Positions 1-6,973 of a stretch of 17,633 nt of DNA are shown one piece after another. The notes beneath the pieces were generated by a model. It was given only the letters and a program-made list of their open reading frames with translations, did no database searches and had not been told where the DNA came from. The DNA is taken from assembly GCA_011375465.1 (NCBI GenBank), contig DRZV01000059.1, positions 1-17,633 on the forward strand, written 5' to 3'. A program made the position numbers and the translations under genes. The stretch is from Neomoorella mulderi (GTDB lineage: Bacteria; Bacillota; DSM-521; Neomoorellales; Neomoorellaceae). How positions within the stretch are numbered: the stretch's first letter is position 1; each line of letters starts with the position of its first letter.

Positions 1-16
1 CAGGGACGGACGGGAT

Positions 17-286
17 CTATTCATCTTCCTGGGAAGGCTGAATCGAAGGCAGGAGGCGATAGATTTCTTTGGCCTGGGAGGCTTTGGGGTTATCCGGGGT
101 GGCCAAAATCTCCACCCTTATCAGCCTTTCCCCCAGCCTCAAGGTCAGGATATCTCCCGGCTTGACCGGAGTGCTGGGCTTCGCCAGCCTGCCGTTTACC
201 TCTACCCCCCCGGCCTCGCAGATATCTTTGGCTAAAGGGCGCCTCTTTATCAGACGGGATACCTTTAAATATTTATCCAAACGCAT
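17..286 (-). CDS. rqcP: RqcP/YabO-like S4-domain RNA-binding protein
   Basis: An 89-residue protein that is almost entirely an S4 RNA-binding domain. It opens with MRLDKYLKVSRLIKRR and has the usual small-domain turn EAGGVEVNGRLAKPS at about residues 24-38. The length and N-terminus match B. subtilis RqcP (YabO, 86 aa), and the place downstream of mazG and HU is the canonical one. By family knowledge, RqcP binds the 50S subunit and tRNA on stalled ribosomes and works with RqcH to add C-terminal alanine tails during ribosome quality control. Hsp15 (HslR) is the related proteobacterial protein. The start lies 6 bp after the HU stop, with only a weak AGG ribosome site, so translation is probably coupled to HU. 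The C-terminal tail (PSQEDE) is short and acidic. RqcH itself is not in this window. Confidence 0.88.
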   Translation of the reverse strand: MRLDKYLKVSRLIKRRPLAKDICEAGGVEVNGRLAKPSTPVKPGDILTLRLGERLIRVEILATPDNPKASQAKEIYRLLPSIQPSQEDE

Positions 287-292
287 GGATGC

Positions 293-574
293 CTATTTAG
301 AAGCGGATACCGCTTCCTTGAGGGCTTTCCCCGCCTTAAATACCGGCACCCTGGCTGCCGCTATCTGGATCTCCTCTCCGGTCCGGGGGTTCCTCCCGGT
401 GCGGGGAGCCCTTTCCCTGACCTCGAAAGTTCCAAAACCCACCAGCTGGACCCTATCCCCTTCAACCAGGGCCTCTTCTATGGTCTCCAGCACCGCGTTG
501 ATTACCTTCTCCACCTCCTTCTTGGTGAGATCGGTTTTCTCCGCCACGCTGTCCACCAGTTCTGCCTTATTCAT
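293..574 (-). CDS. hup: HU-family DNA-binding nucleoid protein
   Basis: A 93-residue protein of normal HU length. An N-terminal helical dimerisation part (1-42) is followed by the signature VGFGTFEVRERAPRTGRNP (about 45-63). Pro63 at the tip of the beta-arm, which intercalates in bent DNA, is present, as is the C-terminal helix (VPVFKAGKALKEAV). HU proteins are dimers that bind DNA without strict sequence specificity, bend it and compact the nucleoid. The ribosome site is strong (AGGAGG at 585-590 on the minus strand). HU between mazG and rqcP is a common clostridial arrangement. IHF is unlikely, because Firmicutes generally carry HU and the arm sequence is HU-like. The gene symbol is generic, as the paralogue number cannot be told from the sequence. 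Confidence 0.95.
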   Translation of the reverse strand: MNKAELVDSVAEKTDLTKKEVEKVINAVLETIEEALVEGDRVQLVGFGTFEVRERAPRTGRNPRTGEEIQIAAARVPVFKAGKALKEAVSASK

Positions 575-648
575 CCCTTACCACCCTCCTTGTGAATTTT
601 CTATGCCCCTTTTATTCGCCACAATCCAGCAATCTCCTTCATTGCCTT

Positions 649-1746
649 TTATTTTTCAATATTTTTCGTCTCTTCCCATAATTTATCCCAGTCCTCTAAA
701 GCAAGTTTTTCCATGTCCCTCCCCCCTTTTTCTATCTTATCCTGCATATAATGAAACCTCTTTATGAATCGCTGAACAGCTCTGTTCAAGGCGCTTTCCG
801 GTTCCACCCCCAGCCAGCGGGCCAGATTGACCACCGCGAAAAGCAGATCCCCCAGTTCCGCCTCTATGAGGGAGGGCTGACCCCCTTGGCAAGCCCCCTT
901 CAACTCCCGGAGCTCCTCTTCCACCTTGGCCCATACCCCCTCCATCTCCGACCAGTCGAAGCCCTTCCTGGCGGCCTTCTCCTGTACCTTGAAGGCCCTG
1001 GCCAGGGCAGGCAATCCCTTGGGATAAGCAAAGAGATCCCTTTTCCCTTTGTTCTCCTGAACTTTGATCTCTTCCCATTTCTTCAAGACCGCCCGGGCTC
1101 CAGGAAGGACCTCCCCTCCAAAAACATGGGGATGGCGCCGCCTCATCTTCCGGCAGATGGTCTCCAGGGAGTCCTGCAGGGTAAAGCTTCCCTCCTCTTC
1201 GGCTATCTGGGCATGGAAGACCACCTGCAGGAGAAGATCTCCCAGTTCTTCCTGCAGCTTGCTTTTATCCCCTTCCCCTATGGCTTCCAGAACCTCATAG
1301 GTCTCCTCCAGAAGACAGGGTTTCAGGCTCTCATGGGTCTGCTCCCTATCCCAGGGACATCCCCCGGGTCCCCGGAGGGCGGCCACTATCTTTTTCAGCC
1401 CCCACAAGGTCCTATCCCGTCCCGGAGGATAGGGGGGCAAATAAATGGCCACCAGATCCCCCTTTCCTTCCCACCTGTCCAGGGAGTCCAGGGACGTTTC
1501 CGTCACCCCTCCTTTTCCTATGAAGGAGATTCTGTGATCCCCGGGATAAAAATTCAAAAGGCGAGCCTTAACTTGCAACAACACCGAAGGGCTATGTATA
1601 TCCAAGACAAGCAGCCCCATCCCGGGGTCCAGAGATATGTCCGGTAGGGAAGCAGCAGCCACCACCGTCAGTCCCTGGAGAGGGTCTAATCCTAGGGAAG
1701 AAAGGAATTCCTCTATTCTGGCCACTTCAGAGGCAAGCCCCATCAT
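649..1746 (-). CDS. mazG: MazG nucleoside triphosphate pyrophosphohydrolase with a residual half of the YabN methylase domain
   Basis: A 365-residue protein. Residues about 115-365 form a tandem MazG unit: the entry motif RGPGGCPWDREQTHESLKP (125-143), metal-binding EETYE (147-151) with ELGD (167-170), then a second set EEELRE (276-281) with ELGD (297-300). MazG hydrolyses NTPs to NMP and pyrophosphate, cleaning up abnormal nucleotides. Residues about 15-105 resemble the C-terminal part of the tetrapyrrole-methylase domain of B. subtilis YabN (pattern: LGLDPLQGL, then vKarLL..YPGDH, then LDR and IYLPP), but the N-terminal SAM-binding half is missing. The start is well fixed: ATGATG follows GGGAGG, and an in-frame TAG about 23 codons upstream has no ATG, GTG or TTG after it. 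The gene follows spoVT after a terminator and so probably has its own promoter. MazG function is secure; any role for the remnant domain is unknown. Confidence 0.93.
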   Translation of the reverse strand: MMGLASEVARIEEFLSSLGLDPLQGLTVVAAASLPDISLDPGMGLLVLDIHSPSVLLQVKARLLNFYPGDHRISFIGKGGVTETSLDSLDRWEGKGDLVAIYLPPYPPGRDRTLWGLKKIVAALRGPGGCPWDREQTHESLKPCLLEETYEVLEAIGEGDKSKLQEELGDLLLQVVFHAQIAEEEGSFTLQDSLETICRKMRRRHPHVFGGEVLPGARAVLKKWEEIKVQENKGKRDLFAYPKGLPALARAFKVQEKAARKGFDWSEMEGVWAKVEEELRELKGACQGGQPSLIEAELGDLLFAVVNLARWLGVEPESALNRAVQRFIKRFHYMQDKIEKGGRDMEKLALEDWDKLWEETKNIEK

Positions 1747-1812
1747 TAGCCTCCCTGCCCCTATCCCAGCGGGGGGATTGGGGAAAGCCGCCCCGGAAAT
1801 TTTGCCCTTTAT

Positions 1813-1821
1813 ATTCTAACA
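1813..1821 (-). promoter_or_regulatory. Candidate extended -10 promoter for mazG-HU-rqcP
   Basis: On the minus strand this reads TGTTAGAAT: a TGn extension followed by TAGAAT, five of six bases to the sigma-A -10 consensus. No good -35 is seen at 17 bp (TTTCTT). It lies just past the spoVT terminator and about 67 bp before the mazG start, where a promoter is needed if the terminator is efficient. Motif-based inference only. Confidence 0.35.
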
Positions 1822-1831
1822 CAGGTCTTAT

Positions 1832-1880
1832 AAAAAAGAAACGGCGTTTTTACGCCGTTTGCTTACACGCCGTTTCTTTT
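1832..1880 (-). terminator. Rho-independent terminator after spoVT with a duplicated competing arm
   Basis: In the minus-strand transcript the order is AAAAGAAACGGCGT (1880-1867), a 6-nt spacer, AAACGGCGT (1860-1852), loop AAAA, then ACGCCGTTTC and six T (to 1832). The inner hairpin is a perfect 9-bp stem with a 4-nt loop and U-tail, a standard intrinsic terminator 6 nt after the spoVT stop. The outer copy forms a perfect 14-bp pairing with the same 3' arm (1834-1847), so two mutually exclusive hairpins are possible. In the outer fold, 4 of the 6 U-tail bases are paired. Confidence 0.85.
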
Positions 1881-1885
1881 AGGCC

Positions 1886-2437
1886 CTACTGTTCCAGCTG
1901 TTTAGCTAAAAATCCTGCTGCCGTCTCGGCCAGCTTCAACTCCAACTCCCCCATCTTTACCCCTGGCTCCCGGGAACAGATGATCACCGCGCCGATGGCG
2001 TCACCCTCGGCCACGATGGGGGCTATCACCTGAGCCGTAAACCTGTAGGCCTCCCCTTCTGCCTCCACCAAGGACATTTCCTCCGTAGGCTCATTTATCA
2101 CCACCGGCTTTCTCTCTTCCATAGCTTTTTCCACCGCAGGGCCGATAGGTTTATCCAAAAACTCCTTTTTAGGGGCTCCCGCCACTGCTATGATATTGTC
2201 TCGATCGGCTATCAGGGCTATGTGACCTATGGCCTCATGGAGAGAATCGGCATATTCTTTGGCAAAATCCCCTAATTCGCCGATGGGAGAATATTTTCTC
2301 AGGATCACTCCGCCTTCCCTGTCAATGAAGATCTCCAAGGGGTCCCCTTCCCGTATGCGCAAGGTGCGCCTGATCTCTTTGGGGATTACTACCCGGCCCA
2401 GATCGTCGATTCGACGTACAATGCCTGTCGCCTTCAC
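1886..2437 (-). CDS. spoVT: Stage V sporulation protein T (AbrB-type regulator)
   Basis: A 183-residue protein. Residues 1-50 are a swapped-hairpin AbrB DNA-binding domain (MKATGIVRRIDDLGRVVIPKE, then RIREGDPLEIF). Residues about 55-180 are the GAF-like domain typical of SpoVT, with AVAGAPKKEFL and VIAPIVAEGDAIGAVIICS. The length equals the family norm (about 178 aa). In B. subtilis, SpoVT is made in the forespore under sigma-G and tunes the sigma-G regulon and germination properties. AbrB and Abh lack the GAF part, so they are excluded. The start is GTG (2437-2435); upstream lies a purine-rich AAAGGGGGG ribosome site. It is preceded by a possible sigma-G-type promoter and followed at once by a terminator, so it looks like its own transcription unit inside the block. 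It implies a spore-forming host. Confidence 0.95.
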   Translation of the reverse strand: MKATGIVRRIDDLGRVVIPKEIRRTLRIREGDPLEIFIDREGGVILRKYSPIGELGDFAKEYADSLHEAIGHIALIADRDNIIAVAGAPKKEFLDKPIGPAVEKAMEERKPVVINEPTEEMSLVEAEGEAYRFTAQVIAPIVAEGDAIGAVIICSREPGVKMGELELKLAETAAGFLAKQLEQ

Positions 2438-2497
2438 TGCTGTCTATCCCCCCTTTGCCTCTGTGGGTAACCTTGCCAGAGTAACTTTTTTCACTGT

Positions 2498-2529
2498 TAG
2501 TATATAATCCTTACGGGGGGGTTTATTCA
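2498..2529 (-). promoter_or_regulatory. Possible sigma-G/sigma-F type promoter for spoVT
   Basis: On the minus strand, TGAATA (2529-2524) matches the sigma-G -35, and TATACTA (2504-2498) matches the CATNMTA -10 at six of seven positions. The spacer of 19 nt is one or two longer than usual and contains a run of seven C. It lies about 60 bp before the GTG start. spoVT is a sigma-G gene in B. subtilis, which fits. An ordinary sigma-A site using TATACT is less likely, because no TTGACA-like box is present at 17 bp. Confidence 0.4.
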
Positions 2530-2759
2530 TTTTTTCCACCGGTTTTAAAACCAGGGGGATAGGGCCTAAAATCTCCATAAAGCCTGGTGGGCAAAATCCC
2601 ATGCTGCCAGCATAACTGCCACACCCTTTCCCTCAAGGCCTTTTCCACCGTCCAGAGGGAATCAGGGTGGACCAACGCGGTCAAGGTGAATTGACCTCCC
2701 TTATTGTTTTTATCTATAGTCGGTAACTCCGTAAATTTGGGGGGGGCCCACGGGGCCAT
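2523..2759 (-). pseudogene. Displaced C-terminal part of the MscS-type channel (other frame)
   Basis: This frame holds the missing C-terminus of the neighbouring channel gene. From about GGQFTLTALVHPDSLWTVEKALRERVWQLCWQHGILPTRLY it reads like the last beta strand and helix of MscS-family soluble domains (a strand ending in A, W..ere.r.ri, then a GI.iP-like end). The first residues (MAPWAPPKFTEL) are simply the shifted reading of the upstream gene's GPPQIYGVTDY stretch. The ATG at 2759 has no convincing ribosome site, so it is not an independent gene. Joining the frames by removing one base between about 2713 and 2760 gives a single 280-codon gene from 3366 to 2523. The stop lies within the candidate spoVT promoter region. 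Confidence 0.7.
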
Positions 2760-3366
2760 TCTCCCCTTTGATCAAATGGGAATCGTAGTCCTCGCCTATT
2801 TCCCTGCAGGCCTGTTCCAGCACCGCCCTTATTTTCTGGGGATCCCCCTCAAAGGGAAAGGTTATGGTGACTATGGCCCGTAACTGATGGCGGCTGTAGT
2901 TCCTGAGGGTTTTTATCTCACTGTTGGCGATATAAAATTTTCTGCCGCTCCATTCCCTTATGGCCGTAAGCCTTAACCCCAATTCCTCCACTCTCCCGGA
3001 AAATTGCCCGTTTATCTCTACAAAATCGCCCACATGGAATTGGTCCTCAAACAGGATGAAAAAACCCGTAATCACATCCCGGATAAGGCTTTGGGCACCG
3101 ATACCCACCACCAGGCCTAAAAATCCCGCTCCTGCCAGGAGGGGCGTGATATTTACAAACTGCTGGAGTATAAGGAGGTCGGCCACCCCGTATACAAAGT
3201 AACGCCATAGGGAAGACAGAAGGGTGCTCAAGGTTTTGGCCCTCTGGGGCTCCCTGATCTGAACTCGAGATACTTTATCAAAAAAACCGTACCCCACCCT
3301 GAGCAACCAAAGGGCGGCCAGCAAAATCAAAAGGCACAATAAAAGCTTTTCTCCGTACTGCCACAT
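2710..3366 (-). CDS. MscS-family mechanosensitive channel, N-terminal 218 residues (frame-disrupted)
   Basis: Hydrophobic segments lie at about residues 7-28, 54-72 and 76-100. They are followed by the family signature LAGAGFLGLVVGIGAQSLIRDVITGFFILFEDQFHVGDFVEI (about 77-118) and a beta-domain (RVEELGLRLTAIREWSGRKFYIANSEI). MscS channels open under membrane tension and release solutes on osmotic downshock; this one resembles the small YkuT-like type of about 270-280 aa. The frame stops early at GVTDYR, while the expected C-terminus continues in the frame one base over (2523-2759). The gene lies 48 bp downstream of mfd with a poor ribosome site (GAAAAG), so coupling to mfd is likely. An in-frame TAG 6 codons upstream rules out an earlier start. 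The disruption may be a real mutation, a sequencing error in or near the C8 run at 2739-2746, or less likely a programmed shift. Confidence 0.85.
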   Translation of the reverse strand: MWQYGEKLLLCLLILLAALWLLRVGYGFFDKVSRVQIREPQRAKTLSTLLSSLWRYFVYGVADLLILQQFVNITPLLAGAGFLGLVVGIGAQSLIRDVITGFFILFEDQFHVGDFVEINGQFSGRVEELGLRLTAIREWSGRKFYIANSEIKTLRNYSRHQLRAIVTITFPFEGDPQKIRAVLEQACREIGEDYDSHLIKGENGPVGPPQIYGVTDYR

Positions 3367-3414
3367 CTTTTCAGATAGAAGCTACCAATAGCCCAGCCAT
3401 TGCCCCCATAACAT

Positions 3415-6400
3415 CTAGACCCCTTCCCCTTCCGCCAACCCTTCCTTCCCCAAGCTGCCCAGCTCCTTTAAAATGCTCTCTAAAAGGGAAAGCACCTCCC
3501 TTTGGCTTAAGCCTTTAATCCTGACTTTTAAGCTGAGCCCCCCTACAGTGGAAAAATAAAGGCGCCGGGGAAAACGCCTGGCCAGCAAAAGGAGATCTTC
3601 CCCCTTTATGGAAGGCAAGGCATGGTCCAGCCGTATTTCCACCTCTTCGCCCTTCTGTTGCACGCCCACTATTTCCAGTTCCTGGGCTAAAACCCGGAGC
3701 CGGGCCAGATGGAAGAGGTTCTCCCCTTCCGGAGGCAGAGGACCGAAATGGTCTTCCACTTCTTGCCTAATCTTCCTTATCTCCTCCCAGTCCCGGGCAG
3801 ACATGAGCCTTTTATATATTTCCATTTTAAGAGAAACAGAAGGTATATAATCCTCCCTTAAGAAGGTATCCACCATCAATTCCAGGGGGACGGGAGCCCT
3901 TTTCCTGTACCCCTCTGGGGGCGATTCCCTCTGCATTTTCAATTTCCGCACCGCTTCTTCCAAAAGCTGGCAATAAAAATCGAAGCCCACTGCCAGCATA
4001 TGTCCGTGTTGCTCTGGCCCCAGGAGATTTCCTGCCCCCCTTATCTCCAGATCCCTCAAAGCCACCTTATACCCTGAACCCAGGGCGGTGAACTCTTTGA
4101 TGGCCTGAAGGCGTTTTTCCGCCAGCTCTCCCAATACCCTGTCCGGCCGATAGGTAAAGTAGGCATAGGCCAAACGGTCGCTCCTCCCCACCCTTCCCCT
4201 GAGCTGGTAAAGCTGAGAAAGGCCGAACTTATCGCTTTCGTCCACGATAAGGGTGTTCACGTTGGGTATGTCCAACCCGCTCTCGATGATGGTGGTACAT
4301 ACCAGGACGTCATATTTTCCGGCGATAAAATCCAGCATAACCTTTTCCAGTTCTTCCTCCTCCATCCTGCCGTGGGCCACGGCTACCCGGGCTTCAGGCA
4401 CCAGCTGTTTTATCTCCTGGGCCACCTCTTGTATATCCAATATGCGGTTATGGACGAAATAGACCTGCCCTCCCCGGGCCATCTCCCTGCGGATGGCCTC
4501 CTTCACCAGCTGAGGGCTGTATTCTACCACGTAAGTTTGTACGGGCAAACGCCCTGCCGGAGGGGTTTCGATGAGGCTCATATCCATCAGGCCGGCAAGG
4601 GCCATATGCAAAGTACGGGGTATGGGGGTGGCGGACACGGAGAGCACATCCACCTGGGACCTCAATTTTTTCAGCTTTTCTTTGTGAAACACGCCAAACC
4701 GCTGCTCTTCGTCTATTATCAACAATCCCAGGTCTTTGAATCCCACATCCTCGGACAGGAGCCGGTGGGTGCCTATCACTATATCTATTTCCCCGGTCTT
4801 CAGCTTTTGAATTACCTCCCTTTGCTCCCTGACCGGACAGAAACGGCTCAGCACCGCTATCCGGATGGGAAAGGGGGCAAAACGCTCCTTGAAGGTGCGA
4901 TAATGCTGCTGGGCCAGGACAGTGGTGGGCGCCAGGACCGCCACCTGTTTGCCGTCCATCACCGCTTTGAAGGCAGCCCTCAAAGCCACTTCCGTCTTGC
5001 CAAACCCCACATCCCCGCATATGAGCCTATCCATGGGCTTGGGCTTTTCCATATCGGATTTTACCTCTTGAATGGCCCTGAGCTGATCGGGGGTCTCCTG
5101 ATAGGGAAAAGCCTCTTCGAATTCCTTCTGCCAAGGGGTATCTGGTGAAAAAGCATGGCCAGATAGAGCTGCCCTATGGGCATAGAGCTCCAGCAGATCC
5201 TTAGCCATGTCCTCTACCGCCTGCTGCACCCTTTTTTTTACTTTCTGCCATTCCCCTCCTCCAAGGCGGTGGAGGCGGGGGACGTGGCCTTCAGCCCCCA
5301 CATACTTCTGCACCAAAGCTATCTGCTCCACGGGCACATAGAGGCGGTCGTTTCCCGCATATTGGAGGACCAGGTAATCCTTTTTTACCCCTCCTATCTC
5401 CAGCTGTTTTAACCCCAGATACCGGCCTATACCATGGTGCACATGGACTACGTAATCCCCTTCCTTCAGCTCCTCCCAAGAGGAAAGCCCCTGACCGGAA
5501 ACCTGGGTTGAGGCCCTGGGGGCCCTCTTGGTACGGCCGTAAAGCTCCCTTTCTCCCACCAATGCCAGTTTGCCCTCTGGCCAGACAAACCCATAAAGAA
5601 AGCTCTGGGGTATAAGTATTATCTCCCCTTCGGGGGGTAAAAAGGAGACGTCTTCCTCCAGAAGGGCAAACAGCCCTTCCCTTTCCAAGGGGGCTTTGAA
5701 GTTCTGGGCCCGTTCCCTATTGCCCAGGGCGAAGAAGATCCTATAGCCTTCCCTCTTCCATCTGCCCAGTTCCTGGAAGAAAAACCTGGGATCGGGTTTG
5801 AGGAGGGGAGGGGTTTCCACCCTTACCCCCTGCCTTTTGACCCCTTCTAATTCTTCCATCTTAGAGGGGAGAAGGGAGAGAAAAAGGCGGGGTCTGGACC
5901 GCATCCGGGAAAAGAGCTCCCCGGCTGATATAAAGGCATGGTCCTGCAATGGTATGATAAGGCCTGCGGCCACCATATCCGAAAGGGTATCCTCCAGAAG
6001 CTTTTCCTGCCGCTGGGCCTCCTCCTTTATCCGGGAAGGATCATCCACCACTATCAGGCCTTCAGGGGGCAGATGAGCCTCCAGGGGCACCAGTTGGGGA
6101 CAAAGATAGACGGGAAGCTGTGCCACCCTTCCCTCAGCCGCTCCTTTGAGGAGCTCCTCCCCCTCCCTTTTGAGTTTCATGGCAGCCTGGGGAGAAGATA
6201 AGTTCAATTTTCCCCAAGCCTCTTCCAGCCTCCGGCGCAAAGCCAATAAAAAATCCTCCCCGCTGTGAAGGAGAAAGTTTTCCGAAGCTGGTCCCAAGGT
6301 CACAGAGGGGATTTCCTGAATAGATCTCTGGGTTTGGGTGTGGAAAGTGCGGAGGGATTCTATCTCGTCACCGAAGAACTCTATCCTTATGGGCCTTTCC

Positions 6401-6960
6401 TCCTGGGGAGGGAACACGTCTACTATACCGCCCCTCACCGCCATTTGTCCCGGCCCCTCCACCACCTCCACCCGGAGGTAGCCCATTCCCACCAGCTTTT
6501 TTATCAAGTGATCCCTGGGAACCTCCTGGCCCCTTGTCAGGTGGATAAAGGCCTCCCGAAAAATCTCAGGAGGAGGCAGCTTTTGCCTCCAGGTCTCCAC
6601 CGGGACCACCAGCACTTTCAATTTCCCCTGCCCCAGAAGGGTTAAGGCCTTTATCCTCTGGAAAGCAAGCTGGGGGCTGACGGAGCGGATATTTAAAGGC
6701 AAAAGCTCCCAAGGGGGCAGGAGGTCCAGTTCAGAAGGGCTATAGAAAAATTCCAGTCCCCTTATCCACTCCTCCCCCTTTTCCTGATGGGTGGTAATGA
6801 CGAGGATAAAGGGAAAATGAAGGCCCACGGCCGCTACGCAGGCGGCTTTAAATCCTTCGGGTAGGCCGTATATTTCCCACCCTTCTCCTCCGGACAAGTC
6901 CCCCAGCTCCCTGAACAGGGGGCTGTCCCCCATCATCTCCAGCAGGGCTCTATGTTTCAT
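3415..6960 (-). CDS. mfd: Transcription-repair coupling factor Mfd
   Basis: A full-length 1181-residue Mfd (B. subtilis 1177). Parts in order: a UvrB-like N-terminal module (about 1-350) with GGIVDVFPP and IRIEFFGDEIESLR (177-204); an RNA-polymerase-interaction domain at about 495-580 (KEGDYVVHVHHGIGRYLGL); a RecG-like translocase with Walker A GDVGFGKTE (649-657), DEEQ (750-753) and SATPIPRT (776-783); a second helicase lobe with TTIIESGLDIPN and QLRGRVGRS; and a TRCF C-terminal domain (about 1020-1170). Mfd uses ATP to push stalled RNA polymerase off lesions and recruits UvrA. All motifs look intact. An AAGGGG ribosome site precedes the ATG, 13 bp after the tandem TGA-TAA stops of pth. The order pth-mfd is the standard Firmicute one. 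Confidence 0.98.
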   Translation of the reverse strand: MKHRALLEMMGDSPLFRELGDLSGGEGWEIYGLPEGFKAACVAAVGLHFPFILVITTHQEKGEEWIRGLEFFYSPSELDLLPPWELLPLNIRSVSPQLAFQRIKALTLLGQGKLKVLVVPVETWRQKLPPPEIFREAFIHLTRGQEVPRDHLIKKLVGMGYLRVEVVEGPGQMAVRGGIVDVFPPQEERPIRIEFFGDEIESLRTFHTQTQRSIQEIPSVTLGPASENFLLHSGEDFLLALRRRLEEAWGKLNLSSPQAAMKLKREGEELLKGAAEGRVAQLPVYLCPQLVPLEAHLPPEGLIVVDDPSRIKEEAQRQEKLLEDTLSDMVAAGLIIPLQDHAFISAGELFSRMRSRPRLFLSLLPSKMEELEGVKRQGVRVETPPLLKPDPRFFFQELGRWKREGYRIFFALGNRERAQNFKAPLEREGLFALLEEDVSFLPPEGEIILIPQSFLYGFVWPEGKLALVGERELYGRTKRAPRASTQVSGQGLSSWEELKEGDYVVHVHHGIGRYLGLKQLEIGGVKKDYLVLQYAGNDRLYVPVEQIALVQKYVGAEGHVPRLHRLGGGEWQKVKKRVQQAVEDMAKDLLELYAHRAALSGHAFSPDTPWQKEFEEAFPYQETPDQLRAIQEVKSDMEKPKPMDRLICGDVGFGKTEVALRAAFKAVMDGKQVAVLAPTTVLAQQHYRTFKERFAPFPIRIAVLSRFCPVREQREVIQKLKTGEIDIVIGTHRLLSEDVGFKDLGLLIIDEEQRFGVFHKEKLKKLRSQVDVLSVSATPIPRTLHMALAGLMDMSLIETPPAGRLPVQTYVVEYSPQLVKEAIRREMARGGQVYFVHNRILDIQEVAQEIKQLVPEARVAVAHGRMEEEELEKVMLDFIAGKYDVLVCTTIIESGLDIPNVNTLIVDESDKFGLSQLYQLRGRVGRSDRLAYAYFTYRPDRVLGELAEKRLQAIKEFTALGSGYKVALRDLEIRGAGNLLGPEQHGHMLAVGFDFYCQLLEEAVRKLKMQRESPPEGYRKRAPVPLELMVDTFLREDYIPSVSLKMEIYKRLMSARDWEEIRKIRQEVEDHFGPLPPEGENLFHLARLRVLAQELEIVGVQQKGEEVEIRLDHALPSIKGEDLLLLARRFPRRLYFSTVGGLSLKVRIKGLSQREVLSLLESILKELGSLGKEGLAEGEGV

Positions 6961-6973
6961 GGCTACCCCTTTA

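Noticed and set aside
1..16. Start of the window before the rqcP stop
   Set aside because: Only 16 bases; no feature can be supported.
69..767. A 232-codon plus-strand frame opposite rqcP and HU
   Set aside because: It lies antisense to two well-supported genes, has Ser/Pro/Leu-rich low-complexity composition and no ribosome site. The purine-rich coding strand leaves few stops on the opposite strand.
751..1647. A 298-codon plus-strand frame opposite mazG
   Set aside because: Shadow of the MazG coding sequence; its composition (Gln/Pro/Leu/Gly) is that of a reverse-frame translation and no domain is recognisable.
2541..2552. Perfect 12-bp palindrome GGTTTTAAAACC
   Set aside because: It falls inside the displaced C-terminal coding part of mscS and has no neighbouring copy; a chance palindrome is the simplest explanation.
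3371..3400. A 9-residue minus-strand leader ORF (MAGLLVASI) between mfd and the mscS gene
   Set aside because: It ends 4 nt before the mscS ATG and could aid re-initiation, but such short frames arise by chance and there is no further evidence.
4372..5148. A 258-codon plus-strand frame opposite the mfd translocase region
   Set aside because: Antisense to the most conserved part of Mfd, His/Gly/Leu-rich without motifs, no ribosome site.
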